The translations under genes and the position numbers were made by a program. Source: a virus. Taken from it: DNA of 52,435 bases. The notes beneath the pieces are model-generated. The model was not told where the DNA came from and made no database searches. It saw nothing but the letters and a program-made list of their open reading frames with translations. The stretch is taken from IMG/VR virus record IMGVR_UViG_3300049846_000543, positions 1 to 52,435 of that record; one strand, given 5' to 3'. Positions 4,908 through 13,468 of the stretch are shown piece after piece (within the stretch, counting starts at the first letter, position 1; the number at the start of each line of letters is the position of its first letter).

Positions 4908-6515
4908 ATGCTTACACCAACCGCATGGCAACAAGAAGATCTCGAGAAATATATCCATCTAGATAATTCTGCTGATTGGTCGCAGATGGGTTGTTTCAAG
5001 ACTTCATCTGCATTGTGGAAATTGCAGAATAAGCTAGAACATGTAGAAAATCCTTCCGTACTAGTTGTAACAACTTCTTCTGGTAAGGGTGCTTACTTTC
5101 GAGATATCCCACAAACCATTAATTCTGACTGGCAGATTATCAATCTTAAGTCAGATGGTATCTATCTCATAATTAATGGTGCGCAGATCAAGATAGGTAA
5201 GCGTCTTGCTGAAAAGATAGACTTCCCTCATATTGTAGTCACGCACTACCATCTATACTCTCGTAGTAATCTCAATAAGTTTGATGATTGCAAAGATTGT
5301 AATGGTAGAGGTCTATCAAAAGACTTCCTAACTCCATGTTGGCTCTGTGATGGTAAAGGAAAAATTCCTAAGAAACTATCACATTGTGATCCACTTCTTC
5401 AACGTCGATGGAATATGATTATCCTCGATGAAGCTCATAGGATCAAGAATCCTGATGCCAAATGGACACAACATATCAAGAAACTTAAAGCTGATTATAA
5501 ACACATAATCACAGGTTCTGGATTTGTTAATAGACCCGATGAAATCTGGAGTCTCCTTAACTTTCTAGACAAAAAGACTTATTCTTCGTATTGGGAATTT
5601 CGTCAGAATTACTGTGAAGAAGATGCCTACAATGGTTATCGTACTGTTATAGGTCTTCGTAAAGATAGAGTTAGGCAATTCCGTAAGTTAAGAGAATCTT
5701 TTGGTCCTAGACGTACTAAGCCAGAAGTGTTCCCTGATCTTACTGCACCTATCTACGAAGACTTCACTATTGAGTTGAATCCAATTCAACGTAGAATGTA
5801 TAATGAGATTAAGCATGATCTTATGTTGATGGATCAAAAGGGTGAACCTCTACATTCACCTAACGTGCTTTCTCAGCTTCAGAGAATGAGACAGATTTCT
5901 GTAGCAACTCCTGAAGTTGTATCGGATGAATACGATCCTAAACAAGGTCGTAGAGTTACGAAGATCAAGCTAGTAGAACCATCATCTAAGCTTGATGCAC
6001 TTATGGAAACTATTGATGGTATGCAATGGGACGATGAAGATCGTCAGCAAATTGTAGTGTTTTCCAACTTTAATGATCCGCTCGAGCTTCTTCAAACAAG
6101 ACTAGATAAAGCGGGTATAAAGTGGATACGTCTACGCGCATCTGACAAAGATGTTGAAAGGTACCAAAAGTGGAAAGTAGAGTTTCCGAAGAAGAATCAC
6201 CAAGTCTTCTTGTCTACTATTAAGCTAGGTGGTGAATCTATTGATCTTACTCCAGCTTCTTATGTAGCACTTCTGGATCTTGATTGGGCGCCAATGAATA
6301 ACGATCAAGCAATTGAAAGAGTTTGGCGTCCAGGTTACGATTCATCTAAAGGCGCTCCTATTGTTCTGCGTTACTTTGCAGATGATACAGTAGATCAACG
6401 AATGCTTGATATGAACGAAACCAAGAAAGATTGGTTTAATGCAATCTTCGGAGATGGTTCAAGTAATAGAAGTGAGAATACAAACGAGGCGTCTAAATGG
6501 GCTCAAATGCTTTAA
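4908..6515 (+). CDS. SNF2-type helicase with zinc-ribbon insert
   Basis: 535 residues, superfamily 2. Motif I is unusual: QMGCFKTSSAL (Lys31) instead of the SNF2 consensus with GxGKT. Motif II is DEAH in ILDEAHRIKNP (about residue 175). Between motifs Ia and II is a DnaJ-like zinc insert (CKDCNGRG and CWLCDGKG, about 124-150). Motif VI reads QAIERVWRPGYD near residue 465. ATP-driven translocation on DNA during replication or recombination is expected. Good ribosome site (GAAGGAATAAG). Similar proteins are common in phage replication modules. No nuclease domain is fused. Confidence 0.93.
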   Translation: MLTPTAWQQEDLEKYIHLDNSADWSQMGCFKTSSALWKLQNKLEHVENPSVLVVTTSSGKGAYFRDIPQTINSDWQIINLKSDGIYLIINGAQIKIGKRLAEKIDFPHIVVTHYHLYSRSNLNKFDDCKDCNGRGLSKDFLTPCWLCDGKGKIPKKLSHCDPLLQRRWNMIILDEAHRIKNPDAKWTQHIKKLKADYKHIITGSGFVNRPDEIWSLLNFLDKKTYSSYWEFRQNYCEEDAYNGYRTVIGLRKDRVRQFRKLRESFGPRRTKPEVFPDLTAPIYEDFTIELNPIQRRMYNEIKHDLMLMDQKGEPLHSPNVLSQLQRMRQISVATPEVVSDEYDPKQGRRVTKIKLVEPSSKLDALMETIDGMQWDDEDRQQIVVFSNFNDPLELLQTRLDKAGIKWIRLRASDKDVERYQKWKVEFPKKNHQVFLSTIKLGGESIDLTPASYVALLDLDWAPMNNDQAIERVWRPGYDSSKGAPIVLRYFADDTVDQRMLDMNETKKDWFNAIFGDGSSNRSENTNEASKWAQML

Positions 6516-6551
6516 TGATGGAAAATAATTAAAAAGCGTGACTGGTGAAAA

Positions 6552-6977
6552 ATGATAATAGATCCTAAACTAATAGATGAAGCTATTAAAATAGCAGAAC
6601 GTAGTCCAGCAAGAAAGTATATGACTGGATGTGTTATAGCAAATTCTGAGGGAGATGTAATAGCTACTGGTTGGTCGCATACAGGTACTTGGAGAATGAG
6701 AGAATTGTATTCTGTACATGCTGAAATGCACGCTCTCATTAGATCTAGACACTTGTTCTTTGCTAGTACCGATCAAGCTTATATTGCTACTATAGCTAGA
6801 AAGTCAGGAGCTATTACTTTAGGTCGTCCCTGTCTTAGTTGTGCAACCGCTCTACTGAGATCAGGAATTGGTAGAGTTAACTATACAGTTAAAGAAAATC
6901 TGAATAGATCAGAACATATCAATAGTGAGATGATGGTTTGTCTCAAAGTATACAACCGTCCTGCTTACGATGACTGA
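6552..6977 (+). CDS. Deoxycytidylate/cytidine deaminase family protein
   Basis: 141 residues. HAE at residues 56-58 (one zinc ligand and the proton-shuttling Glu) and PCLSC at 93-97 (PCxxC, two Cys ligands) define the zinc-dependent deaminase fold. In this context, with ThyX and a dNMP kinase, the likely reaction is dCMP to dUMP, feeding dTMP synthesis. The usual extra zinc-binding insert and dCTP regulatory region of T4 dCMP deaminase are not visible, so an unregulated or different substrate is possible. Ends by overlapping the next gene's start by 8 bases. Confidence 0.85.
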   Translation: MIIDPKLIDEAIKIAERSPARKYMTGCVIANSEGDVIATGWSHTGTWRMRELYSVHAEMHALIRSRHLFFASTDQAYIATIARKSGAITLGRPCLSCATALLRSGIGRVNYTVKENLNRSEHINSEMMVCLKVYNRPAYDD

Positions 6978-7359
6978 GGAAGAAGAACTAGAGTATCTTC
7001 AAAATCATCTTCAATACGTTCAGGAACGTATCTTACAATTGCGAGTAGATATTCAAACTCGTAAAGTTAAGAAATCTCCAAAACGTAGACCACTATGGGT
7101 ACAAACAAGTGCTCTTTCACCTTACGTAACAAATTATCTAAATAGTGAACAGATGTCAATGGTAGTATTAGCAGAAGAAGCTAATGTTTCAGATACAACA
7201 ATTAAAGGAATTATCTCTAATAGAACTTTCTGGACATCTGAGATTATCGCAGATCAGATTTTGACTGCTATGGGGATTCCTCATATATTGCAGGAATTGA
7301 ATCCTGTTGTTTTAAGCAAAATCCCCACACCCCCACCAAGTCATTATTTCGAGGATTAG
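6970..7359 (+). CDS. Helix-turn-helix regulator with N-terminal coiled coil
   Basis: 129 residues. Residues 1-30 are a Glu/Leu-rich coiled coil. Residues 60-100 carry a Cro/CI-type HTH: LAEEANVSDTTIKGIISNR, with the spacing of an XRE domain. The tail is Pro-rich (IPTPPP). A dimeric DNA-binding regulator is inferred. It lies just upstream of a consensus promoter (7371), and is the best candidate on this strand for binding the operator-like repeats at 3943 or 18972, though no binding site is demonstrated. Confidence 0.75.
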   Translation: MTEEEELEYLQNHLQYVQERILQLRVDIQTRKVKKSPKRRPLWVQTSALSPYVTNYLNSEQMSMVVLAEEANVSDTTIKGIISNRTFWTSEIIADQILTAMGIPHILQELNPVVLSKIPTPPPSHYFED

Positions 7360-7370
7360 GGATTTACCTC

Positions 7371-7399
7371 TTGACAAACTGACTGAGATATGATAGGAT
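7371..7399 (+). promoter_or_regulatory. Sigma-70/sigma-A type promoter
   Basis: TTGACA at 7371-7376, a 17-base spacer, TAGGAT at 7394-7399. The nuclease gene starts 33 bases downstream of the -10. The promoter fills most of the only gap (7360-7431) in this stretch. Confidence 0.85.
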
Positions 7400-7431
7400 C
7401 CCTGCCTCACTTCTAGTAAATTGGAGTGGTA

Positions 7432-8718
7432 ATGTCAACCGCACTTATTACAGAAGTCCCGACTCCTAGTAAGTGGGATATTATCCCGCTTCATACTTCC
7501 GATCGGGCAACATTTAAGCAATGTAGACGAAAGTGGTATTGGTCGTCTCCTGCACATATGAATCTTATTCCTAAAGCTGCAATTAATGGAGTTTACAAAC
7601 CATTTTGGTTCGGCTCAGGAATACACTATGCACTAGAAAAGTTCTACAATCCACTTCTTAAAGAAGATCCAGAATCAGTATTCGATGCGTGGTTCAATCT
7701 TCAATGGAATGGTGGAGAAATTCACGAACATGAGCTAGAACAATTTAAGGATCGTCTTCCGTATCAGATTGAAGATAAGTGGTTCATTCGTGGTCTAGAG
7801 GAAGTTCTGCCAGATCCATCAGATCCAGAATATGAAGAACTACATCAGACTGGTATGGGTATGATGAGATTCTACAAAGATTATGCAGAACGTAGTGATA
7901 ACTTTGTAGTAGTCTCAACTGAGCACATGTTCAGTGTTCCCATTCTAGATCCTAAAACTAATGATGCTCTCTATATGCCAGACTATAGAGAAATGCCAGA
8001 AGATTGGGAACCATCAGAAGAAGAAAACATATACGGTCCATTAATGCGTTTCAATAAATCACGACAACTGATGAAGCAAGTCCACGCACGCGGTCGTCAG
8101 GACATGATTGTCTATTCAGAGGAAACAGGCAATTATGTTATCTTCGACCACAAAACTGCAAAGACTATAGATGAGGATTACTTCGATCATACAGATCTAG
8201 ACGAACAGTGTACTACATACTTGTGGGCTGCTGAACGAGAAGCAGTCATGTACGATTTGCCTTATAAGAAAATAGCTGGTATTATGTATCAAGCTCTTAG
8301 AAAGGCATATCCGAAACCACCCACAATTATGGCTAGAGGATTGCCATCACTTAATCGTCAGACTGAATCTACAACTCCACAACTCTTTGAACAATGTATC
8401 AAAGAGTTGAATCTGGAGAATTTGTTTAGAACTGATGATAAGATGCAACGGTACTATACGTATCTAGTTGAAAAGGGTGATAAGCAATTTGTTCAAAGAC
8501 ATCCTGTAGAACGCAATGAAAGTCAGAAGCTAAATGCAGGATTGCGTATCTACATGGAAGCACTAGATATGCTTGACAATCCTTATATCTATCCTAATCC
8601 GTCTAAAGATTATTCCTGTCTCAGATGTCCTTTCCGAGCTCCGTGTCTAGCAATTGAGAAAGGCTACGATTATGAAGGGATGATCTCTGACGGATACGAA
8701 TCTAATTTCGACAGATGA
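7432..8718 (+). CDS. RecB/Cas4-like PD-(D/E)XK nuclease
   Basis: 428 residues. Domain order matches PDDEXK_1 nucleases: an N-terminal first cysteine (QCRRKWYWS), GSGIHYALEKFY (motif with catalytic His), GRQDMIVY...YVIFDHKTAK (the D and D/E-x-K core, roughly 220-245), a Gln-Tyr motif (QCTTYLWAAE), and a C-terminal cysteine group YSCLRCPFRAPC consistent with an iron-sulfur cluster. 5'-3' or endonuclease processing of DNA ends for recombination is expected, in company with the Sak4-like ATPase. Start: GTG 7426 is possible, but GGAG at 7423 is best spaced for ATG 7432. Ends with ATGA overlap. Confidence 0.9.
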   Translation: MSTALITEVPTPSKWDIIPLHTSDRATFKQCRRKWYWSSPAHMNLIPKAAINGVYKPFWFGSGIHYALEKFYNPLLKEDPESVFDAWFNLQWNGGEIHEHELEQFKDRLPYQIEDKWFIRGLEEVLPDPSDPEYEELHQTGMGMMRFYKDYAERSDNFVVVSTEHMFSVPILDPKTNDALYMPDYREMPEDWEPSEEENIYGPLMRFNKSRQLMKQVHARGRQDMIVYSEETGNYVIFDHKTAKTIDEDYFDHTDLDEQCTTYLWAAEREAVMYDLPYKKIAGIMYQALRKAYPKPPTIMARGLPSLNRQTESTTPQLFEQCIKELNLENLFRTDDKMQRYYTYLVEKGDKQFVQRHPVERNESQKLNAGLRIYMEALDMLDNPYIYPNPSKDYSCLRCPFRAPCLAIEKGYDYEGMISDGYESNFDR

Positions 8719-9050
8719 CAGTTACCATAATAACTGATATTCCTGAAGTAGTAGAGTTACTAGATCAATTTGTAACTCATGATTATTCAGGAGAAGAATA
8801 CGATGATTATTGGTGTATCAGTATCAAACCTCAGAAATGTTTTTGTGGACATATAACGTGTTACGCAGAATGCGGACCACACATAATAGTGATTTGGAAA
8901 GAACGAGACGAACATTCAATCTTGAAGATAGCTGCCTCTTTAAAAGAGAAACTATATAATCCTTATATCACTCAATACAATAGAATTCTAGGTCCCTGTA
9001 TGACGTACGAAGATGCTAAAAAACTAGGATGGGCAGATGGAGTTATCTGA
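8715..9050 (+). CDS. Hypothetical protein with Cys-rich centre
   Basis: 111 residues, family not recognised. A central KCFCGHITCYAECGPH segment (residues 41-56) offers four Cys and two His and probably binds a metal. Flanking regions are alpha/beta (TIITDIPEVVELLDQF; HIIVIWKERDEHSILKIAASL). Start overlaps the nuclease stop (ATGA); the end overlaps the next gene by 14 bases. Conserved coupling suggests a role with the nuclease. Confidence 0.65.
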   Translation: MTVTIITDIPEVVELLDQFVTHDYSGEEYDDYWCISIKPQKCFCGHITCYAECGPHIIVIWKERDEHSILKIAASLKEKLYNPYITQYNRILGPCMTYEDAKKLGWADGVI

Positions 9051-9270
9051 AATTGAAGCCCTTCTCTCAGAACCGCAGGAATCAAAAGAATATCAATGGC
9101 CTAGAGTAGAACAAAAAGGACCTTTAAGACAGTTTGATAATGAAATGCGTTGTGCTAGTCGTGGATGTAGATCACCCACTCATTTCAAAGTTAAGGGTAT
9201 TCCTTATTGCATGATACATGCAATGAGGAAATTAAACGATATGCTTATAGAACTTGGAGTGGAGGCTTAA
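9037..9270 (+). CDS. Small zinc-finger protein
   Basis: 77 residues. A Cys-x4-Cys...Cys-x2-His knuckle (CASRGC, residues 39-44, and CMIH, 58-61) in an otherwise helical acidic protein. Similar signature to the gene at 3142. The ribosome site AGGATGGG lies inside the preceding gene. The stop TAA overlaps the next ATG. Not assigned to a family. Confidence 0.65.
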   Translation: MELSEIEALLSEPQESKEYQWPRVEQKGPLRQFDNEMRCASRGCRSPTHFKVKGIPYCMIHAMRKLNDMLIELGVEA

Positions 9271-9500
9271 TGGGAAAAGCTAAAAGAAACAGAGCTTTAA
9301 GAAGGAAAGCTTTAGAAATCTCACCAAAATATGTTAAGTCACTAGCAAGGAGACTACGAAAAGATGGAAGAAATCCTCACAAAGTCACAACGACAACACC
9401 GAGAAAACCTAGAACGCCAGGCACGGAATCGAGCCAAGCGGAAGCATACACAAGAAGAAAAGATCGAGAGAGACGCAAAGCTAGCAGAAATCAACAATAA
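9270..9500 (+). CDS. Very basic small protein
   Basis: 76 residues, about 35% Arg/Lys, with no hydrophobic core beyond a short helix (SPKYVKSLARRLRKDGRN). Starts by TAATG overlap with the preceding stop. Its last 45 residues are overprinted in another frame by the gene at 9364. RNA or DNA binding by charge is plausible; it could also be an ORF kept open by the overlapping gene. Confidence 0.45.
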   Translation: MGKAKRNRALRRKALEISPKYVKSLARRLRKDGRNPHKVTTTTPRKPRTPGTESSQAEAYTRRKDRERRKASRNQQ

Positions 9501-9597
9501 GTACATGCCAGCAATTCAAGCTCTACAAGCTGAATACAATGCAGAGAAGAAGAAAGTTTGGGACGAGTGGAGAAAGTCTAGAGAAACGTCGCAATGA
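9364..9597 (+). CDS. Small coiled-coil protein
   Basis: 77 residues, almost entirely charged and helical, with continuous heptad character (QEEKIERDAKLAEINNKYMP; LQAEYNAEKKKVWDEW). It overlaps the preceding gene by 137 bases in a different frame and joins the next gene by ATGA. An AAGGAGAC site lies 11 bases before the ATG. The clean coupling to the Sak4-like gene favours it being real. It may be a structural adaptor of the recombination module. Confidence 0.55.
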   Translation: MEEILTKSQRQHRENLERQARNRAKRKHTQEEKIERDAKLAEINNKYMPAIQALQAEYNAEKKKVWDEWRKSRETSQ

Positions 9598-10382
9598 CAA
9601 CAGTATCTCTTAGAGAACAACTCAATCTAGATCCTTTGGATAATCTATCCAAGTATCTAAATCTTCTTATTTATGGTCCACCGAATGCTGGTAAGACTCA
9701 CTTTGCAGCAACAGCACAAGATCATAAAGATTTCTCACCTGCACTCCATCTAGGTTTCGAGCAAGGATTGTTAACTGTAGCATATCGTAAGAACTACGAT
9801 GCTAAAGAAATTCGTACAATAGCACAACTAGAAGCAGTAGTAGAACTTCTTGAGGAAGATCAGAAGTCAGCAAAGCCTTACTACAAAACTGTCATAATCG
9901 ACAATGCGACAGAACTACAGTATCTTGATATTGATACTGTTATGCGTGAGGCTAAGAATACATCTAACAATCCTGATCGTATTGATATAGATATCCCTTC
10001 GCCCCGTGAATGGGGAAAGATTGGTAAGCGTCTCAGGAGATGCGTACAAGCATTCCGAGATATGCCTACCCATACAATTTGGACAGCGTGGAGAGGAGAT
10101 TATACAGACGATTCTACTAACATAACTCACTATTTTCCAAAGCTATCCGGATTCATGAAAGTGGAGTTTGCTGGATATTTCGATATAGTGGGATATCTAA
10201 CATCCGACACGAAAGTATCCGGAGATGTATCACAACATATAGGATATCTTCAAACACGGGAAACTAAGCGAGTAGTCGCAAAGTGGCGTAATCGTCCACC
10301 TGAAGTTCCCGATGTAATCGAAGATCCTACAGTCTCATTAATTTGGGACTATGTTCAGAAGTCTCGTATAGCGACTACCTGA
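9594..10382 (+). CDS. Sak4-like RecA-family ATPase (single-strand annealing)
   Basis: 262 residues. Walker A is GPPNAGKTH (Lys34) and Walker B TVIIDNATEL (about residues 100-109), with a RecA/KaiC-like core of the AAA_24/Sak4 type. Sak4 proteins are short RecA-like phage recombinases that promote annealing, usually with an SSB partner; the DUF669-like protein directly downstream fits. C-terminal GYLQTRETKRVVAKWRNRPP is typical of the family's basic end. Expected in the cytoplasm at replication forks and DNA ends, with the RecB-like nuclease 900 bases upstream. Confidence 0.87.
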   Translation: MTTVSLREQLNLDPLDNLSKYLNLLIYGPPNAGKTHFAATAQDHKDFSPALHLGFEQGLLTVAYRKNYDAKEIRTIAQLEAVVELLEEDQKSAKPYYKTVIIDNATELQYLDIDTVMREAKNTSNNPDRIDIDIPSPREWGKIGKRLRRCVQAFRDMPTHTIWTAWRGDYTDDSTNITHYFPKLSGFMKVEFAGYFDIVGYLTSDTKVSGDVSQHIGYLQTRETKRVVAKWRNRPPEVPDVIEDPTVSLIWDYVQKSRIATT

Positions 10383-10419
10383 ACGCTTTAACTTAACCTT
10401 AAACACGAAAGGGAATACA

Positions 10420-10911
10420 ATGGGTCTTGGTCTAAATCTCGCTGGTGCTGATCTGTCAGGTAGTGACTTTGAGGCAATTCCTTCCGGTACTTATCATTGT
10501 GCCGTTCAGGATGTTCAGATGAAGGAAACGAAGGGTGGAGAGAACGCAAAGCTCCCAAAGGGCACTCCAATGATTAACCTTCAATTCCGTGTTATGGGTG
10601 GAGAATACGATAATCGTCGTGTGTTCCGTCAGCTTATTATTGCACCGGAGAAAGTCGGTAATAAGAAGTATGAGCACAAGGCTGTAATGGATCGTATTCT
10701 AGGACAGTTCTTCAAGTCACTCGGATACTCAGAAGATGAGATCACTAGCGAGGGGTTTGATCCTGAGCCAGAGGATATCATTGGTCGTGAGCTACTTGTT
10801 GTAGTTTCACAAAAGCAAAAGTACAATGCTCCTGAAGGTGTGATGGATAATGAGGTTAAGGGCTTTAAGGCTCTTAATGCTACTGTCGCATCAGGAAGCA
10901 AGCTGCTTTAA
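10420..10911 (+). CDS. DUF669-like ssDNA-binding protein
   Basis: 163 residues. An OB-like pattern, IPSGTYHCAVQDVQMKET...INLQFRVMGGEYDNRRVFRQLI, is typical of the phage DUF669 family found beside Sak-type recombinases and thought to serve as SSB. The C-terminus ends in a hydrophobic SGSKLL rather than the acidic tail of bacterial SSB. Codon use is shifted to CGT, AAG, CTC and GAG relative to neighbours, suggesting abundant expression. A strong terminator follows at 10931. Confidence 0.78.
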   Translation: MGLGLNLAGADLSGSDFEAIPSGTYHCAVQDVQMKETKGGENAKLPKGTPMINLQFRVMGGEYDNRRVFRQLIIAPEKVGNKKYEHKAVMDRILGQFFKSLGYSEDEITSEGFDPEPEDIIGRELLVVVSQKQKYNAPEGVMDNEVKGFKALNATVASGSKLL

Positions 10912-10930
10912 GGTAAATAGGAAATAACTG

Positions 10931-10962
10931 AAATGGGCGGCTCTTAACCGGGCCGCCCATTT
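10931..10962 (+). terminator. Intrinsic-type hairpin after the recombination operon
   Basis: AAATGGGCGGC (10931-10941) pairs perfectly with 10952-10962 across a 10-base loop: an 11-bp GC-rich stem whose 3' arm ends TTT. The T-run is short, so termination may be partial, letting some transcripts reach the primase-helicase gene at 10986. Confidence 0.75.
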
Positions 10963-10985
10963 CGTATGTCTTATAAAAGGATTAC

Positions 10986-13169
10986 ATGCCAACTGAAGAA
11001 TCTATCCTACGTATTCAATTTTTCGAATACGTCTTTGAAGATGAATCAGGCTATGTGTGTCTTGCTCTTGGTACACCTAGAAAATCTCAGAAGGATGGAT
11101 TCTATCAAGAGTTTTTCAAATGGCCTGAACAAAAACAACAAATCACAGAATTCATTGAAGGTGCTAGAACTAAGAATGTATGGTTTGGCATAAATCTTTT
11201 AGAAAAACCTGAACGAATAAAAGAGAATTGTCAACCTACTAAAATTGTTTGGGCTGATCTAGATGCTTGTCATCCAGATACGATAGAACCACGACCTAGT
11301 GTAGTAATTGAATCATCACCTAATCGTTTTCAAGCATTGTGGAAGCTATCTGAATCAGTAGCTTCTACAGTTGCAGAGGAATACTCTAAAAGAATTTACA
11401 ACCGTTATCGAGATGCAGGTGTAGATTCTGGATGGGCACTCACAAAGTTACTTCGTGTACCATTCACACTTAACCACAAGTACCACAATGCTCCAGATGT
11501 AGTTCTAACTAAAGTAGCTCACGAAGGTCTAGATCCGTCAGTTTTTGAAAATATCATTATTGAAGATCTGTCGGAAGCAGGTATCGAAGATATAGAGATG
11601 CCTGATCTAACAGAGCTTCCAGCAGCGGAATTCGTAATTTATGAATATCGTCATCCGCTTAAAGAAACTTCATTCAAGAATCTCTACTTCTCTGAGCCAG
11701 ATGAAAATTGGTCTGCATCCCTTTGGCAGCTAATTCGTATATGCTTTGAAGTTGGTATGACTCGCGAAGAAGTGTTAGTCATAGCAGCGAGTTCAAAGTG
11801 TAATAAGTACGAAAGAGATAAAAGACCATTACGTCATCTCTGGCTAGACATAGTTAAAGCTAATACGATTGATACTGCATTCGCGGTTATTACGGGAGAA
11901 CTGGATGCCACTCTTGAGTTCCCCACACTCGTAGAAGAAGATGTAAATATTGAGAATTCCTTTCTTCATGAGTATGTTACTTGGGCTAGTTCTGTAACAG
12001 ATGCGAATAAGGAATACCATGAATTGTGCGGAGCTATGTTGCTCTCCATTCTTCTTGCAGACAAATTGCATTTGAATGTATCTTTCGGAAAAATCATTCC
12101 TAACCTGTGGGGACTTATTCTGGGAGAAAGCACTTTAACTAGAAAAACCACAGCAATGGAAATGGTGATGGAGTTCGTATCTGAGATTGATCCTACAGTC
12201 ATTATTGCTACAACTGATTCATCGGCTGAAGGATTGTTAACCGCTTTATCTGCTAGACCATCTCTCGTATCAGTATACTATCGTGATGAGGTAGCAGGAT
12301 TCTTTGATGCAATGGCTAATAAAAGCTACTTAGCTGGTTTGCCAGAAACTCTAACTAAGCTCTATGACGTACCACCTGTTCACGTGAGACAGCTTAGAAA
12401 AGAAACTATCACAATTACTAAACCAGTATTCGTATTCTTTGGTGGCGGAATTCGTGATAGAGTATACGAGGCTGTAAATGAGGATTTCTTCTTCTCAGGC
12501 TTTCTTCCTAGATTTCTTGTAGTCTCAGGTGAAGCAGACATAGATGCAGTCCGATGGATGGGACCAGCATCAGATAACAACAATTCATCAACTGGTAAAG
12601 AAAGCATTAGATCAACTTTAGCTGATATGGTTTCGATGTATAGAACTCAGATCATATCAACTAAGCTACTAGGTCAAGAAGCAACAATAAGCAAAGATGT
12701 AGAAGCTGTACTTACTACAGAAGCTTGGCAAAAAATGCAAGAGATTGAAAGTCTACTTGTGATGACCGCCAATGCGAATGCACGATCTATGATTGCTTTG
12801 CCTACTTTTACAAGATTGTCAGTGAGCATTCTAAAGCTGTCAATCTTGATAGCTGCATCTAGACAGGAACCTCGAGATTTTCAGATAACTGTAGAACTAC
12901 GAGACATAATTGCATCAGCTAGTTTAGTACAGAAATGGGCTACTCACACAGTACACATGATGACCAACGTAGGTACTACTACGTCTGAACGATTAATTCA
13001 GAAGATTCTCAGATCCATAAGAGATCATCCAGGTATGACTAGGGCAGAATGTATGCGTAGACATCACTTGCAATCAATTCCTGCTAAGTCAATATTTGCT
13101 ACACTTGAAGAACGCGGACTCGTACAGATCAAACAATCAGGAAGGGGGTGGAGATTATATCCAATCTAG
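10986..13169 (+). CDS. Primase-helicase (RepB-like primase plus DUF3987-type ATPase)
   Basis: 727 residues. N-terminal third resembles RepB/PrimPol-type primases: IVWADLDACHPD (catalytic Asp pair) and SSPNRFQALWKLSE. The middle carries an SF3/DUF3987-like ATPase with Walker A GESTLTRKTTAMEM (near residue 383) and Walker B SVYYRDEVAGFF. C-terminal residues about 650-727 form a winged helix (RDHPGMTRAECMRRH; LEERGLVQIKQSGRGWRLYP). Primer synthesis and unwinding at the origin are the expected roles. No DnaB-type helicase or separate primase is visible elsewhere, so this is probably the replisome's primase-helicase. AAAAGGA ribosome site precedes ATG 10986. Confidence 0.85.
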   Translation: MPTEESILRIQFFEYVFEDESGYVCLALGTPRKSQKDGFYQEFFKWPEQKQQITEFIEGARTKNVWFGINLLEKPERIKENCQPTKIVWADLDACHPDTIEPRPSVVIESSPNRFQALWKLSESVASTVAEEYSKRIYNRYRDAGVDSGWALTKLLRVPFTLNHKYHNAPDVVLTKVAHEGLDPSVFENIIIEDLSEAGIEDIEMPDLTELPAAEFVIYEYRHPLKETSFKNLYFSEPDENWSASLWQLIRICFEVGMTREEVLVIAASSKCNKYERDKRPLRHLWLDIVKANTIDTAFAVITGELDATLEFPTLVEEDVNIENSFLHEYVTWASSVTDANKEYHELCGAMLLSILLADKLHLNVSFGKIIPNLWGLILGESTLTRKTTAMEMVMEFVSEIDPTVIIATTDSSAEGLLTALSARPSLVSVYYRDEVAGFFDAMANKSYLAGLPETLTKLYDVPPVHVRQLRKETITITKPVFVFFGGGIRDRVYEAVNEDFFFSGFLPRFLVVSGEADIDAVRWMGPASDNNNSSTGKESIRSTLADMVSMYRTQIISTKLLGQEATISKDVEAVLTTEAWQKMQEIESLLVMTANANARSMIALPTFTRLSVSILKLSILIAASRQEPRDFQITVELRDIIASASLVQKWATHTVHMMTNVGTTTSERLIQKILRSIRDHPGMTRAECMRRHHLQSIPAKSIFATLEERGLVQIKQSGRGWRLYPI

Positions 13170-13468
13170 TGATATTTATAGAATCAGGAACTTATGATGA
13201 TCATTTTGGAGTACGTAGATGTGAAACATGTCACATGATGATAAAGTCAGGTTATCACAGACACGCACGTTCAGTAGTTATTCCTGATTGTGAATCATGT
13301 AATAACAAACTCTCAAACATATTGACTCAAGTTGGAATAAGGCATTATGCCTGTGTAACACCAAAATGTGATATGCAGTATAAAACTGTATTGAAAGTGA
13401 GTCCTAGTGGCGAATTTATTAGAGATCGAAAGACTGCAAGCGATGATGCCGGAGCAGTTAACGATTGA
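13148..13468 (+). CDS. Cys/His-rich zinc-binding protein
   Basis: About 106 residues from GTG 13148 (AAGGGGG site); GTG 13169 is an alternative. CETCHMMIK...HRHAR...CESC and a later CVTPKC give two potential zinc sites, similar to HNH-like or Zn-beta-ribbon knuckles, but no HNH catalytic motif is present. Overlaps the primase-helicase end by 22 bases and the next gene's start. Function unknown. Confidence 0.6.
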   Translation: MEIISNLVIFIESGTYDDHFGVRRCETCHMMIKSGYHRHARSVVIPDCESCNNKLSNILTQVGIRHYACVTPKCDMQYKTVLKVSPSGEFIRDRKTASDDAGAVND

